NCBI GenBank assembly: GCA_036939975.1 | Contig: JALLPB010000017.1 | Span: 1-34,378 of the forward strand | Reading direction: 5' to 3' | From: Cyclostephanos tholiformis | Lineage: Eukaryota; Bacillariophyta; Thalassiosirophyceae; Thalassiosirales; Thalassiosiraceae | Length of the DNA stretch: 34,378 nt | In this document: positions 1 through 9,991 of the stretch, piece by piece | How the letters are laid out: every line of letters starts with the position of its first letter | How positions within the stretch are numbered: position 1 is the first letter of the stretch | Notes under the pieces: generated by a model | Databases searched by the model: none | What the model was told of the DNA's origin: nothing | What the model saw: the letters and a program-made list of their open reading frames with translations, nothing else | Translations under genes and position numbers: made by a program

Positions 1-545
1 AGCTTTAAGGAAGTAGGTACATAACATATTAAGGGAATAAGTCAAAAAAATTGCCAAAATCTACCTGTAGGAACTCGTAAAACTGCCTAAACCCAAGAGA
101 TGTGTGTTTTTCTTAGTTATCATATTATTCCCTCAACCTCATTGCTTCGGTATCTAAAAACGACCACATTGCGTTGCAATTTAATTCCTCCTATTTTTAT
201 TTTCATATAGTACTAATTTAGATATATTTAGTGTCTGTTGCTTAAACCCCGGCCTATTTTATGTTGTGTCTAAACATCATAATCTCGTCAAAAATAGAAG
301 GGAGAAAGCATCAAAAAATATCACAAAAACCGCTAAAACTTTTGCAATGAAGGAGAAAATAACAAATAACGACAAAAAAATGATGTCTTGCAAAAAATCA
401 TATGAATTTCAATTCACAACGATTTGCCATATTTTTTGTTCCCTCCCGCCCGCCCGGCAGTTCTTTCAGCACGCGACTTCTTCCCGGCTCCTCTCATCTT
501 CAATTCAAAGCAAAGAAGTAAATAAGTCAGACCGACGGCACCAAA
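1..545. other. Noncoding leader at left edge
   Basis: AT-rich sequence without a convincing coding frame. The last ~130 bp before the SNARE start are pyrimidine-rich and CG-richer and probably hold its promoter and 5' UTR. A longer frame that runs through here into the SNARE gene starts at a non-ATG codon and reads the SNARE in the wrong frame, so it was not accepted. Confidence 0.5.
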
Positions 546-1028
546 ATGTACGGATCGGGAAAGCCCGCATGGGCGCGGGGGGGGGACGTCGAGGACGGCG
601 TCCCCAACCGCCGCAGCAATGCCAACAGCGGCAACTCCAACGGTTCCTACCAGCGCGGTCCCGAGTCCTCCGGTACATCGTCGCATTTCAACTACCAACC
701 GCCCCAACTCACGGGGGCATACGCCGAACAACAGACGCAGATCGTCGAGGACGCGATGCGCACCCACGTCCAGGCCGAGACGACGGCGAATACCGTGATG
801 GCGACGTTGCACGCGCAGCGGCAGCAGCTCCAGAATGCCAACGATGACACATGGCAGATGCGAACGAACGTCGCCAGCGCGCAGCAAGAGCTCAGGGAAT
901 TGCAGCAGAAGGCGTTTCACAAGAAGCAGAGGCTGTACATAGTTATTGGGATTTTGGGACTCGTGGACACGATGTTATTCCTCAGGATTGTACAGTGCGG
1001 AGGGAGCTTCTTTTGTAGACGGAATTGA
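546..1028 (+). CDS. Vti1-like Qb-SNARE (V-SNARE C-terminal domain protein)
   Basis: This 160-residue, single-exon protein ends in a SNARE helix followed by one membrane anchor, the layout of a tail-anchored SNARE. The SNARE region covers about residues 63-128. The pattern TLHAQRQQL matches the centre of Vti1-type Qb-SNAREs (LxxQR), and Q91 is the likely zero-layer glutamine. Residues 129-149 (YIVIGILGLVDTMLFLRI) are the transmembrane anchor, followed by a short Cys-containing lumenal tail. Residues 1-60 are Ser/Asn/Gly-rich and disordered; they replace the N-terminal three-helix domain of full-length Vti1, so the protein is shorter than the family's usual ~220 residues. By family knowledge it would join Golgi/endosome fusion complexes. 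Assignment to Vti1 rather than another Qb type (membrin, NPSN) is less certain. It converges on the PLAA gene, with 223 bp between the stop codons. Confidence 0.8.
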   Translation: MYGSGKPAWARGGDVEDGVPNRRSNANSGNSNGSYQRGPESSGTSSHFNYQPPQLTGAYAEQQTQIVEDAMRTHVQAETTANTVMATLHAQRQQLQNANDDTWQMRTNVASAQQELRELQQKAFHKKQRLYIVIGILGLVDTMLFLRIVQCGGSFFCRRN

Positions 1029-1251
1029 TATTGATAATTAACGCAAAGGATTAAACGCAACACTCGGTGTTGATCTGAGTATTGCGGTTTAATTTGCATA
1101 GTCTATCACAATCTAGAGAGATAAAAACGAATGGAATACACAGAGTATCTAAAATAGCAGAGACATGTGTAATTAGCCCCCTATGTTTTGAGGAAAAGTA
1201 CTGCTGGTAAGATCTGTCTCAGACCTCCGAAGTGATTTCGTCACTCGACCA

Positions 1252-4013
1252 TTATGACAACATTTTACAAATATCCCTCGCAACAGCCTTTGCCATATCA
1301 CCATGTCCATTTGCCACCCGTTCTACCATCGATCCAATATTCCTTACCTTCGCAACCTTCCTCATCTCTACCCCACACCCACAAGGCAGGAGCAAGACCG
1401 TTCCGAGTGCTACTAGGGAGCGAACAATCGGCTCGGATTCATACTTTCCGCATCCTACGATTGTTCCGATAATGTCAATCAATAGAGTTGCCGAAGTGAA
1501 TGATGGTGGAGTGTTTGATGAAAGCATGTACGAACTGGTGTTCAGAATGGCAGTGACAACCGAAAGTCGTACATTCTTATTGTTCGTGAGCGCGCAGGCG
1601 TTAGCGCATTCCAAAATTCTAGGGAAACAGGATGAAGAGGGAAGTGTTATTCAAGAGATATTTAGCGTCAAATCAATGAAGAGGTATCACCGACTATTGT
1701 AAGGACCTACCTATCCACCAAACTTCCCGCTGCATCGGCCGAGCCGCTTCCGCCCTTGTAACTATTCGCAATCAGTCTCATCGTTAGCATAGGCACGGCC
1801 ACCTCCCCCACCAGGCCGTTGCCCAATCCCAAGCACATGTCGAGCGCGCTGCGCAGGACCTCCTCCCAATACGTTCGACGTTTCGGGCCGGTCGCATCCG
1901 GATGAAGCACCGTCGCGCGCGCCAAGTCTAACGCGGGGAAGACGTGGTCCACATCCCACTGGGTCACCATCTTGTGAACGATCTCTAATTCCGCGTCGGA
2001 TATTGTCGACGCGTGATACCGATTCGTGACGGACAAGGTGGTCGATAGCGCATCCAGTACATCGCTGGCCTCACCCAGGGCGAGTTTACGATCGGTTGGG
2101 ACTGCATCGTTGAATTCACGAATTTTCGACACCACCTTGCCCAATCCTTTCTTGTCTACTCCGGCGTCGAACACCTTGTATCCCCTCATGGGGAGGTGAT
2201 CGAACGTGGGCGTCATCGCCTCCGCGGGAGCGAGCATCGACGGAGATGGGGCCATCCCGGAATGGCCCGCGTCTCCTACGCCCAACGTCGGACCGGTCCC
2301 TCCCGCGCGCTGTCTGATGTAATCGGCTATCTGGGCCAGATATCCCTGATCCAGAGAGTGCTCGTCGATGAACGATTGGGCGGTGACGAACGGATTCTCA
2401 CCGTCGTTGTACCCGATACGCAGAGTACGCACCCCGCCCCCCGGCACGTCGATCTCTATGGGCAGGACGTGATCGTACCGCCTCCCGTCCAGCGTCCCAG
2501 CGTTCGCGTTCGTGCCCGTGACCTCCCCCACCTCGATCCACGTCCTGCTGGCTGATGACCACTGAGCGGCGATGGCCCTGCCATCACGTTGGAAGACCTG
2601 CACCTGTCCCTCCGATCGGCCCTGGGTCAGTGCATTCATGTCCCATCGAGGCAACTTGGCAACCTCTTCCGGCGATGGTCCGGTCGATCGGGAGGCTTGG
2701 GATTCCGATACGGCATCCCGGAACGAGGACAGGACGGAATCTGGCGCCACCCTCGCCGGACAGCGCGTGAAAACACGGACGTTCCCGTCGTGGCACGCAG
2801 TCGCGAAGTCCGACGAGCGGGATCGCCCGACCATCGACGTCACCCCCCACACGCATCCGGGATGGACGACGACCTGCGTCTCACGGTTCGACGAGGGGTG
2901 CCAGATCGCCACGCTACCATCCTCGGCTCCGGCCACCACGGCCTTCGTATCAGCGTCGTCGCCGACCACGCATAGGGAAAGGAGGATGGGCGCGTCCCCC
3001 CCCGACCCGTGGTACCCGGGATGGACGAGCGTCGCGCGACACGTCCCGTCCGTGGCGGACCGTATCTTCACGGTCCCGTCGTTACTGCAGGTGTATATCG
3101 CGTCATCGTCAATGTCGTATACGACATCGCGGATCGGACCGGCGTGATCGTCGGAAACTCGTGCGATCAATTCCGATTTCGCCGCGATCGCATCGCCCTC
3201 GCCGTCGGGGGTGAGTCGCCATATCCTCACGGCGTGTCCGCGTATCCTGGTCCCCTCCGCGACCCCCGCGCTTACCGTAACGACCCTCCTCCTCCTCCCC
3301 CCCATTTCCGATCCATCTCCCTCCGGCGGCAGTCCGGCCACCGACACGGTATTCTCGTGTCCTTCCAATACGCAAAGGCAGGATCCCGCGTACGGGCCGT
3401 GCAACGACCAGACCCTGGCGGTGCCGTCCCAGCTGCCGCTGACGATCCAGGGCGCCCCGCCATCCTCGCCCCCCTCGATCCACGATAGGCTGGTGACCGC
3501 ATTGGCGTGACCCGTCAAAACGTGTTTCAATTCGTGCGTATTGCCGTCCATCACGCGAACGTTGCCGTCCCTGCATCCGGTGGCGTAAAGCGAAGACGAC
3601 GACGACGACGACGACGCCGATGTCAACGACGAGGATGACAGGATGGCCGAGATCTGATGAGGATGGCGCGTCCCGGCGCCGCCGGGCTGTACGTCGAGCA
3701 GCGGCGACGCGAGGACGTCGACGTCGGCGTCTCCGCCCATCGTCGCGTCGACGTCCCCCTCGGTGGTGGCGTCGGATTCGTTCCGTCCCCCCGTCGTGAC
3801 GCGGCTCGGGGGGGGCGGCAATACGATGCGCGATATCACGCCGCCCTGCGATCCCGAGAGGATCTCGATCCCACGAGGCGAGGATGAGGATGATGTGGAC
3901 GAGGTGGATCCGGTGACGACGCATCGGACCGGCTCGCCGTCGGCGAGGAACTCCGACGAGAGGACGTATTCGTCGAGGAGCGCGGGGGAGGGGGGGACGT
4001 CATTTCTGGACAT
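1252..4013 (-). CDS. PLAA/Ufd3/Doa1-type ubiquitin-binding WD40-PFU-PUL protein
   Basis: The gene has two exons, 4013-1711 and 1618-1252, split by a 92-nt intron (1710-1619, GTAGGT donor, CCCTAG acceptor). The joined CDS is 2670 nt (889 residues), and the intron removes the stop that would end exon 1. Order: WD40 repeats over about residues 30-450 (short GSWDGTARVWS and SNDGTVKI blocks), a PFU domain at about 468-570 (GQVQVF, then YDHVLPIEIDV and YNDGENPFVTAQ), and a PUL armadillo-like domain from about 608 to the end. The PUL domain spans the intron, and exon 2 opens with ILECANAC, then NNKNVRLSVVTAILN, a typical PUL helix. In this family PFU binds ubiquitin and PUL binds the C-terminus of Cdc48/p97, supporting ubiquitin recycling and quality control. 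A Ser/Gly/Asp-rich insertion (about 35-145) breaks up the first propeller blades. The ATG start gives a Ser/Pro-rich N-terminus shortly before the first blade. It diverges from the exonuclease gene. Confidence 0.92.
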
Positions 4014-4328
4014 GATGATGATGGGTCGATTTTGGGGGGTGTTTGCTTTTGACGTTTCTTTGTCTACTATTACTCGGCGAAGTGGAACTGGCGGTCGCGG
4101 GAGGAGGCGCGTGCGAGGATAATATAAAAGATATTATGGGTTAGGGAGGATGATGGGAATGACAGAGATCGATGGTCGTTGTGTCTCGAGAGAGTTGATG
4201 AAGAGAAAGCTGGCGATTCGTCGCGGAAAAACTTATGGTACGAAAAAAGTACTCACGTACGAGTGAGATACACGATTTTTGTTAAACTCACACAAATAAT
4301 ATACTAATTGTCAAATCAAAAAAACATC
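4014..4328. promoter_or_regulatory. Divergent intergenic region, PLAA / exoribonuclease
   Basis: These 315 bp separate the start codons of two head-to-head genes, so both promoters and 5' UTRs must lie here. The part next to PLAA is GC-rich; the part next to the exonuclease is AT-rich. I see no clear TATA box or other named motif. Confidence 0.55.
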
Positions 4329-7300
4329 ATGGTCGGGTTGGCGGCGGCGTCTCCCTCCCATCGACAACCGACGTCAATCAAAAATCATCCGCCCCGGCCG
4401 TCCCTCCTGTTCGCGTTGTTACTCGCTAGTACGTCATCGTCGAATTACGTGTCCTCGTTCGCGCTCGGCATCACCTCCCGGTCGACGCGTCGTGCTCGTT
4501 GTCGTTGTTGGTTCGGGGACGATTGCGGTAGTAGTCGGGGGGTGGTGGACGTCCGAGACGATGGGTCGCGACTTCCTTGCCGCCGCGAGGGATGGCGGTT
4601 ACTACGGCGTGACGACGATGGGCTCAATCCTCGCCACGGACGATCGTCGTCGTGGGTCCACCTCGCGGGGAGGGGGGGGGGACTCGACGACGACGACGAT
4701 GACTACGACGACGACGATGACGACTGCCGCGGCGACTACGACTACGACGATGACGATGCGCGTCCTCCTCCTCCTCATGCGTCCCCCCCCGTCGCCTCCT
4801 CGAGCGCGATGATCGAAGATCGTCGACGTCGACGCCACGACGTCGACGACGACGACGACGACGATACATCGCGCATCCTGCGCGATTGTGGATACGGCCG
4901 TCGTCTCGTGACGATATACCGGTCCGAATTGACTCGCATGCCCATGATCGCGGAGGCGTACATGGACGGCGCGTGCAGGATGTGCCTCATCGTCGGACTT
5001 GGGTCGTCTCCCCCTCCCCAATATTCGTCGTCGTCTCGTGACGATATATTCGATGATGACGAACGTGATAAGCCTCCCCTGCTCGAGGTGGCATCATTGA
5101 ACGAACGCGGCATTTTCGATTCGGACAGGAGGGCGATCGACATCGGTCAGATCACCACCCTATGGCACGATTTCTTCGACTGCGATGACGATCCATCGAC
5201 GTACCTTTCCATCGAGGGATTGACGGGCGCGATAGAACGGGGCGTCGAGGGGGCGAGGGAAACGTTGCGGAACGGCATATTCCCGCTGGAGCGGACCATG
5301 CAGGGCATGTACAACGGTCGAGTCGCGAATAGGTCTAGACAGGCAACGTCCTCCCGGTCCACCCACGTGAAGAACGGTAATCGACGCACCATCGCTCCCC
5401 TTACGAAGAAGGACATACCTCGGGTGGCGTCCAGGTCGTCGAACCCGACCCGTATCGGGGAGTTGCTTCGCAATCTCCTTAGGGTGGGAGACGATCGCGC
5501 GTCGAGGATGGTCGATTCCGCGCATGCCGTCGATTATATATACCCCGATTATTGCCAAAGGGACGACGTCGACGGACGCATCGCGAGGAGGATCGTCGCG
5601 GCGCGCGCGCTCGCCGAGGATGCGTCGTCGGGGGGGCGTTTCCGGCGCAGGTCGTGCCAGTTCGCATCGGCGCGGTACGATGGGGAAGGCGACGATCCCG
5701 AGCATCGAGGACGAGGGATCGTCCGTTCGGTCACCTTGGTGAATGGGGGCTGGATCGCGGTGGACCCGAGCATCAGGGCGGCCTCGGAGGGGAGGAAGTT
5801 CGCTTCCCCGGCAGCGACGATTACGTCGTCAACGTCGTCGTCGTCGAATGGTCGCGACATCTCGGGAGGTAGGCGAACCCACGTTATTTCGACGGCCGCG
5901 GACGAGCGGATAGCGCGTCGTTTGGAGTGCCTCGCCATGGGCGACGCTTGGGAGGGAGACGACGGCGTGCGGGGGTGCGGGAGGGCGCTGGAGTTGGACG
6001 TGCGAGAGGCTCTGGTAGGGATGGGCCTGCCGTTGACGTCCGAGGGCGCGACCGCGGCCCTGGTAAGGATAGGGATGTGGTCCGAGGGGAAGACCGACGT
6101 CGTTGGGAGCATCGTTGGCAGAAAGTGGCCACGCCACGAGCCGTGGTCGCCCGAGGTTCTGGATGCGGCACGATCGTTGGCGCGTCGTGAAGGTGAGAGG
6201 CGGGAGTCGCTCGCCGAAAAATGCTCCATGTCGAGGCGGGGGAGGAGGGCCTCTGCTATTTCGTACGACGCCTTGTCGGGTGGAGACGATGGCGGCCTAG
6301 AAGGGAGGGTCGACCTCACATCGTTGCCGTGCGTCTGCATCGACGCGAAGCGCACAACCTTTCGTGACGACGCGATCGGGATAAGACTACGATCATCCAC
6401 CGGAAGATGGACAAAAAAGGCTGCGTCAAAATGGGAAGTGCTGGTCCACATCGCGGATGTGTCCGATTTGTATTTCGATGTCGATGGGAGTGACGGCACA
6501 ATCTTGCCGAGCCGACAAGATACGGATGTGCGCTTGCTGCGAGAGGCTGCCGAACGTCGCGGTCAGAGTAGATACGATTTACCCCTCGGTGAGAGTGCTC
6601 CCGCTTATATACTATGGCTTGCATGGCTGCAGTCGCCATGGGGCAAAACGTATTTCGATAAGCTAACACTTATTCCCATTCCGTTACGGTGATGCGGATA
6701 GGACCCCTGCATCTATTACCGCCTGTGGCTTTGACCGCGTTGTCATTGGTCACTAATAAAGAAAATACAATTAATAGGTGCGTGACGCTTTGGGCGTACA
6801 TTGACGAGAGAGATGGCAGGCTGATAGAGGCAGGATTGGAGAGGACGCTTATTTCAAGCCCAAGGGCACTGTCCTTCGGGAATGCATCGGCACTGTTGGA
6901 CGGTGATGAGAGTCCTGGGTCTATGTCTAGCACGCAAGCAATACTTTCCGTTGCCGAGAGGAACTTATCCTTGTGGAGCCAATTTCACAGTCAACGCAAC
7001 CAAGCAGCGCAGAAGCGTGAACAGCGCATGGCGAGCAAAGAACTAATATCAAAAGAGTTACATGCTGCATCTAAATCACGAGCAAGGGACGACGGCGTCG
7101 GGCATTCTTTCCAGCGGTCACGAGGCCATCGAATGGTCGATTCGTCGTTGGATCTGTATGCCTTTGCCATCGAAACGTTGATGAGTAGAGCGAAGCAGCC
7201 CATCCCCCGTGCTGCGGGTAGCGGAAGTGATCGCCGAGGTCGCCTTGGAACTGCTCCACTAAGGAGGTATATCGATGGGCTTGCCCAAAGACAGGCCCTA

Positions 7301-7735
7301 TCGGTACTTTGTGGTTATGGCGAAAAGATGACATTCGAAGAATGTCGCAAGGCATCAAAAATCGCCGCACGAGCGAGCGATGGCATCGACAACATACGAT
7401 CATCAAAGTCATCGATCATGCCACGGAGCTTGGGCTCTAGAGACAGGCAGCGTCAAGTATCGGCCCTTTACAACCTTGCACGTCATTTGGAGTCTACCGG
7501 AGGCGTTCAAAAAGTAAAGGCGGTGAGTACTGGTCGCAATAACGAAGTTGTTATATTGGGAGTTGGCGCTACAGGTACATGCAAAAAGATAAGAGGGGCG
7601 ATGAAAACCGGAGAAAAGTTGCTTGTTCAAGTTGAGAGAATCGATCCTGAAATGGGACTGCTAGAGGTAACGTTGGTCAATGCCACGGAGCACACTACGA
7701 GAACGAGCAGTGAAACAATGCGTTCTTTAAATTAA
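4329..7735 (+). CDS. RNase II/R-family exoribonuclease, probably plastid-targeted
   Basis: Two exons, 4329-6588 and 6702-7735, with a 113-nt intron (CTCG|GTGAGA ... GGATAG|GACC). Splicing joins SRYDLPLG to PLHLLPPVALTALSL, which restores the RNB domain exactly. The product is 1097 residues; an in-frame TTG seven codons upstream was rejected in favour of the ATG. Hydrophobic residues 25-35 followed by VSS|FALG resemble a signal peptide plus the ASAFAP-type motif with Phe at +1 (F44), as used for import into diatom plastids. Residues about 110-180 are Asp/Arg-rich low complexity. RNB runs from about 661 to 985 (VCIDAKRTTFRDDA, VLVHIADVSD, APLRRYIDGLAQRQ); a C-terminal S1-like OB fold follows at about 1005-1080. 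By family knowledge this is a 3'-5' RNA exonuclease, perhaps like plant plastid RNR1. One of the four conserved active-site Asp appears replaced by Phe (F678), so activity needs testing. It converges on the MATE gene with 282 bp between the stop codons and no gene there. Confidence 0.88.
4681..4865 (+). repeat. GAC/ACG-rich coding microsatellite encoding poly-Asp
   Basis: Two near-pure GAC/GAT runs (about 4681-4765 and 4838-4865) lie inside the exonuclease gene and encode acidic tracts such as DDDDDDYDDDDDD and DVDDDDDDD, with an Arg block (RRRRR) before the second. They lie outside the catalytic core. Such runs are prone to length change; a loss or gain of a multiple of three bases would leave the enzyme domains in frame. 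Confidence 0.85.
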
Positions 7736-8017
7736 GCGGCAACGTTAACTCGACGAATTTCCGTTGCTTTGCTGTACTCAGCCATGTTGACGCCGAGTCG
7801 CGTCTTTCGACCACTCCGCAAGGATGTTTAACTCCCAGCCTTGTCATTGACTCTCCTACCATAGTGTTTTAAGTGACCATTAAAATGCTACCGTCACCAC
7901 CCCCCCAATCACTTTGCCATTCGTTTTGCCAAGAGTTTGACCGACTGCCATTGTCTCGGTGGCAGTGGACTGGCTCGTAGCATATGTACGATCTAGAAAA
8001 GGAACACAATCGTGCAA

Positions 8018-9778
8018 CTAAGCCACATTATTTCTCTGCTTGAAGAAACCACGGCGCCTCAAGGGTGAGATCCGTACGTGATGTAGCGTTACCGCCAACC
8101 CCTGGACTAGATTGAACGCCGCCAGCGACAGCATGACCCCGTTCAAATTATTCCCCAACGGCGACGCCAGGCACGACACCATAACAGCCACACCAAGGGA
8201 GGTTATCAGCGCCAGATCCCTGAACGAGCCAAGGCCGAGCATCGTCCCCTCACCGGCAAATACGAGTCCGTTGACGAGATGTATAAAAGACGATATCGCC
8301 GCCGGACCCCTGATGGCATTTCGTACCTCCGGGAGGGGTGTGAACAGCGGCGTAATCGCGGGAAGGGCGAACCACTGGACGCACGCAAGGAGGAGACCCA
8401 AATACGTTCCCCAAACGAAGATCCTATCCGCGACCTCCCGCGCCGCGGTGTCCCCCCCCGCCGCTCGAGCCGACGGCACCAGGGCCGCGGCCGTTCCCTG
8501 TATAGCCAGGTGACAAACGACGCCCAGGCTGTATATCTGCATCGTGATGCCGTACGCGGCCGCCGAGACGCCGCTCGGATCGAGGGCCTGGGAGCGACGC
8601 GCGGCCGACACGAAGGCGACGTTGAGGGTAAGCTGGCGCAGTAGCATGGCTAGTCCTCCCTGTATCAGGGGGAGGAGGGACTTTAATGACGGCGGCCTCA
8701 ATAGCCTCGACCACTGTATTAGCTTTCGACGAACGAGGAGGCGGAGGTATATCAGCGCAGAGGCCAGCTCCGCGAAGGACGTGGCCGCGGCGGCGCCGGA
8801 TGGACCCAATCCACTTGACAGGAACGACGACGCGACGCCTCCGCCACCGCTCCAACCTCCCATCCCGAAGATGAAGAGCGGATCGAGGGCCAGATTCAGG
8901 AGGTTCGTGGTCAAAGAAACCTTCAGGGGGGTTACGGTGTTCAGAAGTCCTCGATACGCCGCGAAGCCGGTCGATGCGAATAACGCGGGTACCATCCCCA
9001 ATGCCCTCCATCTCAGGTACGGCACGGCATGAGTCATGACACCCGATGCGGCCTCGGGGGGAAGAACGAGAGATAACACCGCCCGGGGGAATCCAACCAG
9101 CAAGAGCGTGAATACCCCCCCGATAACGTTCGATAGGAACAATCCCTCGCACACGCGATCTCTCGCCTCGTTCCAATCCCTCTTCCCTATGGCCTTGGCC
9201 ACGAGCGGCGCAGTGATCGTTGGTAGGAATGCCGCCAAGAAGTATATCGAGAAGAAACACTGATTCGCCGCGCTTTGGGCCGCGAGTGCCAATGGATCTG
9301 CCAAACGTCCCACGTACAGCGTGTCCACGGCGTTCACGAGGGGCACGACCATCAGGTTGAGCATCGACGGCACCGCCACGGACATAATCCTACGGTCCAA
9401 GCCGTCGGTCGCGGGTGCGACTCCACCCCATCGTCCTCGGCACCCGGGCATGGACGAGACCAGCCTCGACCAGGACGAGATGGCGCCGTCGACGTCGAGC
9501 TCGTCGCCATACGTCGAGCCGTCGCCTTCAAGCGACGACGACGACAGTGGCCTCGAACCGACGGTCCACCGAGCGAGGGGGCGGCCAACGACGAAGAGTG
9601 CTCCTCCTCGTCGTCGACGACGATCTCGGGACATCCCCCCCGCCGATATCCGCGACCACGATGATATGGATATCGAGGATGGCGGCATCCTCGTCAATGA
9701 CGACCAAGGCGGCGGGGAGGGCAGGCTTTCCACGCGACATATTATTATCGCGATCGTCGCGCACAGGAGAGTCGACAT
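8018..9778 (-). CDS. MATE-family (DinF/EDS5-like) multidrug/metabolite efflux transporter
   Basis: This single-exon protein of 586 residues starts at a clear ATG. Residues 125-575 form about twelve hydrophobic helices. The first carries the MATE hallmark (AVPSMLNL with P137, P146, D152 and the YVGRL end), followed by an AAQSAANQ loop helix. The second half repeats the fold (QGGLAMLLRQLTLN, AAYGITMQIYS). MATE proteins use H+ or Na+ gradients to export organic cations or metabolites; the substrate cannot be read from sequence. The branch looks like bacterial DinF and plant EDS5-type organelle MATEs. The N-terminus has a hydrophobic stretch (residues 3-14) ending near VES|LPSP, followed by an Arg/Ser-rich, acid-poor stretch, which could be a signal plus transit peptide for the plastid envelope, but +1 is Leu rather than Phe, so this is weak. 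It diverges from the HMG-box gene. Confidence 0.9.
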   Translation of the reverse strand: MSTLLCATIAIIICRVESLPSPPPWSSLTRMPPSSISISSWSRISAGGMSRDRRRRRGGALFVVGRPLARWTVGSRPLSSSSLEGDGSTYGDELDVDGAISSWSRLVSSMPGCRGRWGGVAPATDGLDRRIMSVAVPSMLNLMVVPLVNAVDTLYVGRLADPLALAAQSAANQCFFSIYFLAAFLPTITAPLVAKAIGKRDWNEARDRVCEGLFLSNVIGGVFTLLLVGFPRAVLSLVLPPEAASGVMTHAVPYLRWRALGMVPALFASTGFAAYRGLLNTVTPLKVSLTTNLLNLALDPLFIFGMGGWSGGGGVASSFLSSGLGPSGAAAATSFAELASALIYLRLLVRRKLIQWSRLLRPPSLKSLLPLIQGGLAMLLRQLTLNVAFVSAARRSQALDPSGVSAAAYGITMQIYSLGVVCHLAIQGTAAALVPSARAAGGDTAAREVADRIFVWGTYLGLLLACVQWFALPAITPLFTPLPEVRNAIRGPAAISSFIHLVNGLVFAGEGTMLGLGSFRDLALITSLGVAVMVSCLASPLGNNLNGVMLSLAAFNLVQGLAVTLHHVRISPLRRRGFFKQRNNVA

Positions 9779-9991
9779 GGTGGCGGTTTACCATACGACC
9801 ATATTATTTTTGGGAGGAGAGGGAGGAGGGAGATAGGTATCGTACCTACCTAGTCAGACGAGACTGACACCAGAAAAATCGGGGGGAAGGGGGGAGGGGG
9901 GGGCTTGTGAAACCAGTCCCCCCTATTTTTGATCTCCCCCCCAAGCACCCCGCCCACCCGCTGCAAACACGGCAACAAGTAGTCCTCCCAC
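9779..9991. promoter_or_regulatory. Divergent intergenic region, MATE / HMG-box gene
   Basis: Only 213 bp lie between two head-to-head ATG codons, so the promoters must overlap or be shared. It contains G-rich and C-rich runs (about 9880-9955). No core promoter motif is recognised. Confidence 0.55.

Noticed and set aside
266..847. Frame of 193 codons at the left edge
   Set aside because: Starts at a non-ATG codon and overlaps the SNARE gene in another frame; its product is Arg/Pro/Gln-rich shadow sequence with no domain.
2572..3147. Plus-strand frame of 191 codons
   Set aside because: Antisense to the well-supported PLAA WD40/PFU region; long antisense frames are common in GC-rich genes.
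5549..6499. Minus-strand frame of 316 codons
   Set aside because: Antisense to the exoribonuclease gene, Ser/Arg/Pro-rich, no recognisable domain.
6589..6701. Frameshift in the exoribonuclease gene
   Set aside because: Explained by a normal 113-nt GT-AG intron that restores the RNB motif exactly.
8424..9260. Minus-strand frame of 278 codons
   Set aside because: Shadow frame of the MATE gene; no membrane helices, Arg/Gly-rich.
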